Source: Deltaproteobacteria bacterium
GTDB taxonomy: Bacteria; Acidobacteriota; Thermoanaerobaculia; Multivoradales; JAHZIX01
Length of the DNA stretch: 64,000 nt
NCBI GenBank assembly: GCA_022601195.1
Contig: JAHZIX010000002.1
Span: 248,001-312,000, forward strand
Direction of reading: 5' to 3'
Shown here: positions 8,739 through 15,214 of the stretch, in pieces
How positions within the stretch are numbered: position 1 is the stretch's first letter
Layout of the letters: each line of letters opens with the position of its first letter
Notes under the pieces: generated by a model
Database searches by the model: none
What the model was told of the DNA's origin: nothing
What the model saw: only the letters and a program-made list of their open reading frames with translations
Program-made: the position numbers and the translations under genes

Positions 8739-10943
8739 CTACCGTTTGGGCGATGGCCCTCGGCCTCGAGGGCGAAACTCGACCACTCGCCCTTGGAATC
8801 GGCCACCGATCCATGCAGAGGCCCAAGAGACCCGCACCGGGATCGCTGACTGGCCCCGGCTGCGAATGAACCGCCCCCGCCACCAGGCTGGGCTGTCCGT
8901 CGGAGGGGTCGTCATAGCTCGGTGGACTTCCTCCGGCTCTACCAACCGAGGGGCTAAGCCTTCCGCCTCGAGGCGAGCAAAATAGCCACTGCCTAGCTCG
9001 TGGTAGCGAAGGTCGAGGGTCTTGAGGAATTGACCTCTTTGAGGCCGACTCGCCCGACTCCCCTGCTCCTCGGGCTCAGAATCGGATGCTAGATCTACCG
9101 CCAGGTCTGCTTCAGGTCCAGTCTCGAGGTCGGCGCTCGCTTCCTGCTGACAGGATTCGAGAAAAAATCTCTTGGTCACCCAGTCCAACTTCCCGATGAG
9201 GTCTTCTTGCCTTCCTTCTTCGAGGGCCGACAGCATCTCGTCCCACAGCTCGACCGTCTGCCTCGACTCCAGAGAGACCGTTGGCGAAGCGTTGACGAAA
9301 GCTCGAGCCCTATTCAGGTAGTACCGCTGAATCTCCAAAGCCGATTTCGTTTCTTCAGTGCCGAAGAGACCTGTGCCGAGGAGACCAGCTCCTCTGCGCA
9401 CCACCACCGTTTCGGTCAAGGCAGGGTCGGCGACAATCGCCAACAGCGCCGAGATGGGCCGCCTCATCCTCGGGGCCTCGGTGAGATAACCACTCTCCAC
9501 CATGTCTAAAACCAACTGCGTCGAGGCCACTTTGAGATACTCCGCCACCTGCGCCGCATTGGAGTCGGAAAGCCCGAGTTGCAACCGCTGATGACGATCG
9601 AAGAGTCGGAACAGAGGAGCGACGCGAAAACTCAGGGGCAACGCAGCCTGCTTCATGAGATTTCCGGTGTCGAAGAGAGGCCGGTTGTCGGGACGGATCG
9701 AAGTCCTCAGGATCCGCCGGATAGCTGGCCCCTTTTCAGACAGGCCAAAGCGACCCTCTGGAGTCACCGTACCCGCTCCCGAGAGCACTGGCCTAGAAAC
9801 GAAGAAGGCCGTCGCTTGGTGACGAATGTCCCGAAAAGCCGTCGCCCAGAACAAGAGGCTCAGCGGTGCGGTGATCGGCCAGGACAGGAAGTACGCCAAC
9901 CACAGTTGAAAGCGGCCGAAAAACCTACCCAAGGATCTCTCGTCGGCCTCAGCCAACTCAATCAGTGGCTCCAGAACCTTCACCCGAAAAGGCAGGAAGA
10001 GGGTTCCCACGGCCAGGATCGTCATCAGCACGAGGACGATCGCGATCGCCACCTGCACCAGAAAAGACATCACCGCCTGCACCAAGATCACCGGCAGGAG
10101 CAGAACCAGGCCGAGCCGATAAAGACCCAAGGCCAGGCCTGACGCGATGGAGACCTGGTAATTTTCTTGGGCACCGTAAACATGCCCTTCTCCATCCAGA
10201 CAATTCTTTACCAGCCCCAGCTCACCTCCAAAACCGCGGTTCTGCATTTCTTCCTGGGCCCAGGGCAAGGCCTCCAGTAGGAGGGCTTCCTGAGCTTTTT
10301 GATAGAGCAGAACTTGAGATGGAGACCGGCACTCCGGAGTCGCCCCTTCCACCAACCCACCCTCCGGACAGTGAGGAAGATGCTCATAGTAGAAGGCGCC
10401 GCCGTTTTCTAAGAAGATCTGGTTCTTTCCTACCGGGGCATCCCCGGGCCGGGCTGCCACCTGGCGACTGATGGCTCGCACCAGAGCATCATAAATCTGG
10501 CCATTTCCCGGTGAGGCTTCCACTCCCGAATAGCGGATGGCATATTCCGTTTCGAGACCCATCAAACGACAGGATTCGGAGCCAGAGGGGTTTCTTGGTC
10601 GAGATGAGGAAGAGGAGAAACCGACCGGAAGACTGCTGGAACGACCACCGGATTGTGAGCGACGAGATTCCCGACCCCTGCTAGGAGAGTCGGTGGAACA
10701 GAGGTTTCCAGGGATAGCTTCGACTTTGGCGCTGGGGGAAGAGTCGTTGACAGGAAAAGCTGCGCTGGACGAATCCCGGTAAAGGGATTCAGTGCCGGGG
10801 GAGGCGGTTCTTGGGGGTTCAGCGCACGAAGAGCCATCGCTCCTGAAAGCCGTGCTTTTCAAGCCCGTATTTCTGAAACCCGTGTTTCTGAAGCCTTTGT
10901 TTCTGAAACCCATGTTCCCGGAAACTGACGGCGCCATGGCCAT
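8739..10943 (-). CDS. Pup ligase/depupylase (PafA/Dop) family protein with inserted transmembrane segment
   Basis: PafA and Dop are carboxylate-amine-ligase-like enzymes that attach Pup to lysines or remove it. From the start given here, the core begins at MGLETEY (residue 128; PafA starts MGIETEF). It continues with FLENGGAFYYEH, a TPEC motif, KN.LDGEG..YG.QENY, then LSDSN...EYLKV.STQLVLDMVE, an ALEIQR..YL motif, DWVTKR and LDLRYHELG, all in PafA/Dop order. Between QENY and SGAGTVTP, where known enzymes are continuous, ~110 residues are inserted with about three hydrophobic helices. At the catalytic-base Asp of PafA (YLD) this protein has Glu (YYE). Residues 1-127 are Ser-rich and encoded partly by 15-bp repeats; ATG at 10562 is an alternative start that removes them. 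It lies directly behind the Pup-like gene. Confidence 0.75.
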   Translation of the reverse strand: MAMAPSVSGNMGFRNKGFRNTGFRNTGLKSTAFRSDGSSCAEPPRTASPGTESLYRDSSSAAFPVNDSSPSAKVEAIPGNLCSTDSPSRGRESRRSQSGGRSSSLPVGFSSSSSRPRNPSGSESCRLMGLETEYAIRYSGVEASPGNGQIYDALVRAISRQVAARPGDAPVGKNQIFLENGGAFYYEHLPHCPEGGLVEGATPECRSPSQVLLYQKAQEALLLEALPWAQEEMQNRGFGGELGLVKNCLDGEGHVYGAQENYQVSIASGLALGLYRLGLVLLLPVILVQAVMSFLVQVAIAIVLVLMTILAVGTLFLPFRVKVLEPLIELAEADERSLGRFFGRFQLWLAYFLSWPITAPLSLLFWATAFRDIRHQATAFFVSRPVLSGAGTVTPEGRFGLSEKGPAIRRILRTSIRPDNRPLFDTGNLMKQAALPLSFRVAPLFRLFDRHQRLQLGLSDSNAAQVAEYLKVASTQLVLDMVESGYLTEAPRMRRPISALLAIVADPALTETVVVRRGAGLLGTGLFGTEETKSALEIQRYYLNRARAFVNASPTVSLESRQTVELWDEMLSALEEGRQEDLIGKLDWVTKRFFLESCQQEASADLETGPEADLAVDLASDSEPEEQGSRASRPQRGQFLKTLDLRYHELGSGYFARLEAEGLAPRLVEPEEVHRAMTTPPTDSPAWWRGRFIRSRGQSAIPVRVSWASAWIGGRFQGRVVEFRPRGRGPSPKR
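10841..10930. repeat. 15-bp tandem array at the 5' end of the Pup-ligase-like gene (6 units)
   Basis: Six adjacent 15-bp units fit a TTCTGAAACCCGTGT consensus: TCCTGAAAGCCGTGC, TTTTCAAGCCCGTAT, TTCTGAAACCCGTGT, TTCTGAAGCCTTTGT, TTCTGAAACCCATGT and TCCCGGAAACTGACG. If translated on the minus strand they give GFRNT-like pentads. The array lies between the Pup-like stop codon and the conserved core of the ligase. Confidence 0.8.
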
Positions 10944-10977
10944 CACGGAAGTCTGGACCTGACTCCCCCGAACAGGT

Positions 10978-11127
10978 CTACTCGCCCCCCTCGGGAACCA
11001 CCGTTTCGGCAAGATAGGTCTTGGACTGCGCCAAAGCGTCGGAGGTGACCTCCTTCACCAAGGCCTGAAGCTTCTGAGTTTCCGGCCCAGGGGACGAGGG
11101 ACTCTTCTCTTTGCGGATCGTTTTCAC
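10978..11127 (-). CDS. Pup/UBact-like small protein modifier ending in Gly-Gly-Glu
   Basis: This 49-residue protein starts at GTG with AGGAGG seven bases upstream; a longer reading from 11166 lacks a comparable site. It is Lys/Ser/Pro-rich and probably disordered at the N-terminus (KTIRKEKSPSSPG), then has an amphipathic stretch (QKLQALVKEVTSDALAQ) and ends VVPEGGE. Pup proteins are ~60 residues, mostly disordered, and end GGQ or GGE; the terminal Glu side chain is joined to substrate lysines by PafA. A genetically encoded Glu would need no deamidation by Dop. Its position directly upstream of a PafA/Dop-family gene is the main support. It lacks the actinobacterial QKGGQ ending, so it is a divergent Pup or UBact-like protein. 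Mpa/ARC and 20S proteasome genes are not in the window. Confidence 0.65.
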   Translation of the reverse strand: MKTIRKEKSPSSPGPETQKLQALVKEVTSDALAQSKTYLAETVVPEGGE

Positions 11128-11203
11128 AGCGGCTCCTCCTAGTAGAACTGAGACGAATGCTAGCACAGGGCCGAACGTCTCCCCCGGGTGTTGCGGTCCC
11201 CCT

Positions 11204-11491
11204 CTACCCTCCCGAGACGGCCTGCAAAACCGTCAGACTGGTACCCGCCTCCAAGGGCTCGCGCCAATCGTCCAACCAACGCACATCAGCGTCATCGAGA
11301 AATAGGTTTACGTGGGGACGCAAATTTCCTTTTTCGTCCACCAGATGCCTCCGCAGGAGCGGATAGCTGGCAAACAGTGACTCCAAGAGGTTCTCCAAGG
11401 TCGAAGCTTCCACCCTAACTTCGCTAAGCCCTCCAGCGGAAGATCGCAAGAGGCTCGGCAACTGCACCGTTACGGTCACAGGGCCCGACAT
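11204..11491 (-). CDS. MoaD/ThiS-like beta-grasp protein with C-terminal Gly-Gly
   Basis: The 95-residue protein matches the ubiquitin-fold sulfur-carrier family: VTVTVQLPSLLR as first hairpin, LENLLESL helix, a central NLFLDDADVRWL strand, and the tail AGTSLTVLQAVSGG ending in the functional Gly-Gly. MoaD and ThiS are adenylated or thiocarboxylated at that glycine; archaeal SAMPs of the same fold are protein modifiers. No E1-like ThiF/MoeB gene is visible here. It starts two bases after the stop of the beta-propeller gene, so the pair is almost certainly co-transcribed. The Pup-like gene follows after 76 bp. A modifier role rather than cofactor sulfur delivery is inference from the neighbours. 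Confidence 0.75.
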   Translation of the reverse strand: MSGPVTVTVQLPSLLRSSAGGLSEVRVEASTLENLLESLFASYPLLRRHLVDEKGNLRPHVNLFLDDADVRWLDDWREPLEAGTSLTVLQAVSGG

Positions 11492-11493
11492 GT

Positions 11494-12579
11494 CTAGGCC
11501 AGCAAGAAAGCTGAAACTGATTGAATTCTAGGCAGCGTGAAAGGCATTGACTGCCAGTCCTCTCCGCCATCTCGGCTATAAAACAGCTGTCCACCGGTCG
11601 TGCCGAAGTAGATCCCGCAGGGTCCCAGGCCGTCCACCGCAAGAGAATGGCGAAGGACTCCGGAGTAAAACCCGCCTTGGGGTAACCCCGTCGTCATGGC
11701 ATGCCACGACTCTCCCGCATCGCGACTCCGAAAAACTGCTAATTTCCCCTCGATGGGAAGCCGGTACTCATCGCTCTCCAGGGGGATCGTGTAGAGCGTA
11801 TTGCTATCGTTGGGGTCGAGTTCCATGGGAAAACCAAAGCGAGCGGGCAAGCCCGTCTCGATTCGTTGCCAGCTGTTCGCACCGTCGGTGCTGCGAAGCA
11901 CTCCCTGGTGATTCTGCTGGTACAGCAAGTCCGGAACATTTCCGGCCTGCACCAGGCTGTGAACGCAGCTACCGATGTGCTCGAATTCCTTCCCCTTGGC
12001 TACGATGGGAGCACCTTGATTGCAAGCCTGCCACGAGGCTCCTTTGTTTTCGGAGCGAAACACCCCTACGGCGGAGATGGCCACCCACATGCGATTGGGG
12101 TTCTTCTGATCGATGAGAATACGGTGCAGGCACAGGCCTCCGAGGCCCGGCGACCATTCTCCTCGGGTGGGGTGATCGTTGAGGCCGTCGACGCCGCGCC
12201 AATGCTCTCCCTGGTCGGAAGAAACGAAGAGCCCGGCTTCATCCACACCCGCATAGAGCAGGTCGGGCTCTTCCGGCGGTCCGGGCTCGATGCACCAGAT
12301 ACGGTTCAATTTGTGCCCGGAGGAGTCCTCGTAGCGAGGTCCGTGCTCGATCTGCTTCCAGGTCTCCCCTAGATCTTTGGATGTCTGTAGGTGAGCTCCA
12401 TAGACGAAATGACTGACTCCGGCCCAGATTGCCGTGTCTCCACGACGATCCATTTGAATGGGCCCGACGTCCCAGCCCTTGAAATGGGGCCCTTCCAGAC
12501 GCCAGTTTTCACGGGACTCGTCCGACCACAGGAAGAATGCCCCCTTTCGGGTGCCCACCGTCAGAAGTACTCGGGACAT
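11494..12579 (-). CDS. BNR/sialidase-fold beta-propeller protein
   Basis: I chose the ATG at MSRVLLTVG (361 residues), which has AAGGGGG upstream; a longer reading from 12648 adds an unlikely 23 residues. Asp-box repeats typical of BNR propellers recur: SKDLGETWK, SSDQGEHWR, SENKGASWQ, STDGANSWQ, SRDAGESWH and SRDGGEDWQ, about six blades over the whole protein. There is no signal peptide. Such proteins are often annotated exo-alpha-sialidase, but the catalytic residues of true sialidases are not evident, so I treat it as a propeller of unknown ligand. It is the first gene of the minus-strand unit leading to the MoaD-like, Pup-like and PafA/Dop-like genes. Confidence 0.75.
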   Translation of the reverse strand: MSRVLLTVGTRKGAFFLWSDESRENWRLEGPHFKGWDVGPIQMDRRGDTAIWAGVSHFVYGAHLQTSKDLGETWKQIEHGPRYEDSSGHKLNRIWCIEPGPPEEPDLLYAGVDEAGLFVSSDQGEHWRGVDGLNDHPTRGEWSPGLGGLCLHRILIDQKNPNRMWVAISAVGVFRSENKGASWQACNQGAPIVAKGKEFEHIGSCVHSLVQAGNVPDLLYQQNHQGVLRSTDGANSWQRIETGLPARFGFPMELDPNDSNTLYTIPLESDEYRLPIEGKLAVFRSRDAGESWHAMTTGLPQGGFYSGVLRHSLAVDGLGPCGIYFGTTGGQLFYSRDGGEDWQSMPFTLPRIQSVSAFLLA

Positions 12580-12698
12580 CTCATTTCCCCCTTTCGTACT
12601 GTTGAAAGCCAGCCCAGACACCTGTGGATCACAGCATATCCTCACCACAATGCTACCTCAGCAACTCGAAGTTGCAACACGGCGTCACTCAGCCCCGG

Positions 12699-12704
12699 TA
12701 TACT
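12699..12704 (+). promoter_or_regulatory. Candidate -10 box for leaderless pyk transcript
   Basis: TATACT lies eight bases before the pyk ATG. With the usual six-to-eight-base distance to the start of transcription, the mRNA would begin at or within a base or two of the ATG, and no ribosome binding site is visible. A clear -35 is missing; TTGCAA at 12672 is 21 bases upstream, longer than usual. Confidence 0.4.
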
Positions 12705-12712
12705 GCGCGGCC

Positions 12713-14170
12713 ATGGAAACTCGAGCAAAAATCATGGCCACCCTCGGCCCAGCCTCCAGCGATCCTCAAGTGATCGAGCAACTGATCCAGGCTGGCGTCG
12801 GTATTTTTCGATTTAACTTCTCCCACGGTACTCACGAAACCCATCGAAACACCATCGATGCGGTGAGATCCGCAACCGCCAAGTTGGGGCGTCACATACC
12901 CATCGTGATCGACTTGATGGGCCCTCGCTACCGCCTCGGCCAACTGCCCGAGGGAGGCTTTCATCTGGCAGAAGGGCAGCAGGTCCTCCTCGGTGAAGGC
13001 ACGGACGAAGTGGACCTGCCGGTGGATGCACCGGAGCTCATGGAACATCTCCAACCCGGTGAGCGGGTGCTCATCGACAACGGCTTGGTGGAACTCTCCA
13101 TACTGGCCCGCAAGGGTCGCCATGTCGCTGCCCGCGTGGTCCATGGGGGGCCGGTCTCGACCCGCAAGGGAATCAACCTACCGGACACCAACTTACCCTT
13201 CCAGATCTCTCTCAAGGATCGACAGGACATCGCCTTTGCAGTGGAGGTCGGGGCGGATTTCATCGGTGCCAGTTACGTCGGCCACTCGGATCACTTGGAG
13301 CGGCTCCGCGGGGTCATCGAAGCCGCCGGTGGCCGCTTGCCCCTGATCGCCAAGCTCGAGCGCCGAGCAGCGGTGGAACAACTCGACAGCATCGTTGACG
13401 CCGCCGATGCGGTCATGGTGGCACGGGGAGATCTGGGCGTCGAAGTGCCCCTGAACCAGGTACCGGTGCTACAAAAGAAGATCATCGCTGCCGGACGACG
13501 GTCCGGAACACCAGTCATCGTCGCCACCCAGATGCTGGAGTCCATGATGGAACAACCACGACCGACTCGAGCCGAGGTCTCGGATGTCGCCAACGCCGTT
13601 TTCGACGGGGCCGACGCCCTCATGCTCTCCGGCGAGACCGCTGCCGGACGCTTTCCCTTGGAGGCAGTGCGGACCATGCGCAGCACTATCTTGGAAGCGG
13701 AAGGCTATGGCCGCATCGACGCTGAGCGCCAATCCGAGCTCAGCGGCGCTAGACCCGGCATTATGGACGGCTTCGAAATGGGCTCGGTGGATACTCCGGA
13801 CGCTGTCTCCGCTGCCGCTGCCCACGCGGCCAAGCTCCTCCAAGTCAAACAGATCGTCGCCTTCAGTCAGGGAGGGTTCACCGCTCGGCTCCTGGCCCGC
13901 TACCGGCCGCCAGTGCCGGTCCTGGTGTTTACCACCGACCCGGCGGTAGCTCGCCGGATCCAACTGCTGTGGGGGGTTTATCCCATTCTGCTGGACCACA
14001 ACCCGGAACAGCACGACGAAGTAGTGGAGATCGTCGATCGAGAGCTATGTGCCAAAGGATTCGCCGAGCCCGGCGAGGTCACCATCATCCTCATGGGCGC
14101 CCCCATCAACGAGCGGCCCCGCACCAACCTGATGAGAGTTCATCGGTTGCAGGAGCGGCCGAAGCTGTAA
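12713..14170 (+). CDS. pyk: Pyruvate kinase
   Basis: Pyruvate kinase makes pyruvate and ATP from phosphoenolpyruvate and ADP in the last step of glycolysis. The 485-residue protein has RAKIMATLGPAS at the N-terminus, FRFNFSHGTH for phosphate and metal binding, the small inserted B domain (~70-170), LIAKLERR carrying the catalytic Lys, MVARGDLGVEV, and the ATQMLESM and SGETAAGRFP segments, followed by the C-terminal regulatory domain. I start at METRAKI because family members begin there; in-frame codons back to 12458 overlap the divergent propeller gene. The family motif usually read as DLQGPKIR is DLMGPRYR here, a mild deviation. It precedes a hydrolase by 13 bases, probably in one transcript. 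Confidence 0.95.
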   Translation: METRAKIMATLGPASSDPQVIEQLIQAGVGIFRFNFSHGTHETHRNTIDAVRSATAKLGRHIPIVIDLMGPRYRLGQLPEGGFHLAEGQQVLLGEGTDEVDLPVDAPELMEHLQPGERVLIDNGLVELSILARKGRHVAARVVHGGPVSTRKGINLPDTNLPFQISLKDRQDIAFAVEVGADFIGASYVGHSDHLERLRGVIEAAGGRLPLIAKLERRAAVEQLDSIVDAADAVMVARGDLGVEVPLNQVPVLQKKIIAAGRRSGTPVIVATQMLESMMEQPRPTRAEVSDVANAVFDGADALMLSGETAAGRFPLEAVRTMRSTILEAEGYGRIDAERQSELSGARPGIMDGFEMGSVDTPDAVSAAAAHAAKLLQVKQIVAFSQGGFTARLLARYRPPVPVLVFTTDPAVARRIQLLWGVYPILLDHNPEQHDEVVEIVDRELCAKGFAEPGEVTIILMGAPINERPRTNLMRVHRLQERPKL

Positions 14171-14183
14171 GTAGAAATCTCAG

Positions 14184-15116
14184 ATGGCATCCGATGGCCC
14201 TCCGGTGCCGGACCTACCGGACTTCATTGCTCGCCGCCTGCCCTTCGATCGGCGGTGTGTGAGCTTGGAGAAGGGCTCGAACCGGGGATTGATGCTGCAC
14301 ACCATCGATCACGGGGGCCGGAACGATCCCGCGGTTCTCTTGGCCCACGGCAATCCCACCTGGAGCTTCCTCTGGCGCAAGGTCATCTCCCATTTGGAGG
14401 GCTTTCGATGCGTCGCTCCCGATCTCCTGGGCCTCGGCCTCTCGGATCGCTTCTCCTCTCCTCGAGAGCACTCCCTGGCTCGTCACGCCGATGCTCTGGC
14501 CGAGTTGGTGGAACAGCTGGGGCTCACCCGAGTCATTCTGGTGGGTCAGGACTGGGGAGGCCCCATCGTTACCGCGGTGGGTGCTCGACTGCCGGACCGA
14601 GTCGCGGGGATCGTCCTAGGGAATACCTCCGTATTGGCTCCACAGCGCCCCCGAGGCACCGCCTTCCATCGTTTCGCTAACTTTCCCATCGTCAGCGACC
14701 TGGTCTTCCGATTTCTAGGCTTCCCCCTGCGCTCCCTGCACCGAGTTCAAGGAGAACCGACTTCCATTCGAGGCGACATCGCCCGAGCTTACCGTTGGCC
14801 CCTCTCCGGACTAAAAGATCGCGCTTCCCCTTTGGCCCTGGCCCGCATGGTGCCCAACTCCATCGATCATCCCAGCTACGGAGAGCTTCAAAAGACCGAA
14901 GCCTGGTTGCGATCCTTCGAAGGTCCCATGGCCTTGGTTTGGGGCCGGAAAGACCCCATTCTCGGCAGGGCCTTGAAACGTCACACCAAGGCCTTCCCGA
15001 AGGCTAGCGTCACCGTCACCGATGGCGGTCATTTTCTCCAAGAGCAAGTGCCGGAGGAAATGGCCAGCGCCATTCAGCAAGTGGCGACAGGTAACGCCGG
15101 GCACACCCCCAACTAG
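14184..15116 (+). CDS. Haloalkane-dehalogenase-like alpha/beta hydrolase
   Basis: The 310-residue protein carries the haloalkane dehalogenase pattern: HGNPTWSFLWR (Asn57, Trp60), nucleophile elbow VGQDWGGP with Asp123 instead of Ser and a halide-binding Trp124 beside it, a candidate acid Asp257 (WGRKDP) and catalytic His283 (GGHFLQE). An Asp nucleophile means the enzyme forms an ester intermediate, as in dehalogenases and epoxide hydrolases; the Trp after Asp favours the former. Native substrates of chromosomal members are mostly unknown. It lacks a signal peptide and follows pyk closely. It converges with the MMPL exporter; the 98-bp spacer between them shows no clear terminator. Confidence 0.8.
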   Translation: MASDGPPVPDLPDFIARRLPFDRRCVSLEKGSNRGLMLHTIDHGGRNDPAVLLAHGNPTWSFLWRKVISHLEGFRCVAPDLLGLGLSDRFSSPREHSLARHADALAELVEQLGLTRVILVGQDWGGPIVTAVGARLPDRVAGIVLGNTSVLAPQRPRGTAFHRFANFPIVSDLVFRFLGFPLRSLHRVQGEPTSIRGDIARAYRWPLSGLKDRASPLALARMVPNSIDHPSYGELQKTEAWLRSFEGPMALVWGRKDPILGRALKRHTKAFPKASVTVTDGGHFLQEQVPEEMASAIQQVATGNAGHTPN

Positions 15117-15214
15117 AATCTCACCGCCGACCGTTTCCAGGGCCGTTATCCGCGAGCCTATTTTAGGACTGCATGGAACGCATGCCTGACACCGTGGCAC
15201 CGCTCCTGACGCCT

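Noticed and set aside
12458..12712. 85-codon extension of pyruvate kinase
   Set aside because: It overlaps the divergent propeller gene, and the family N-terminus begins at METRAKI.
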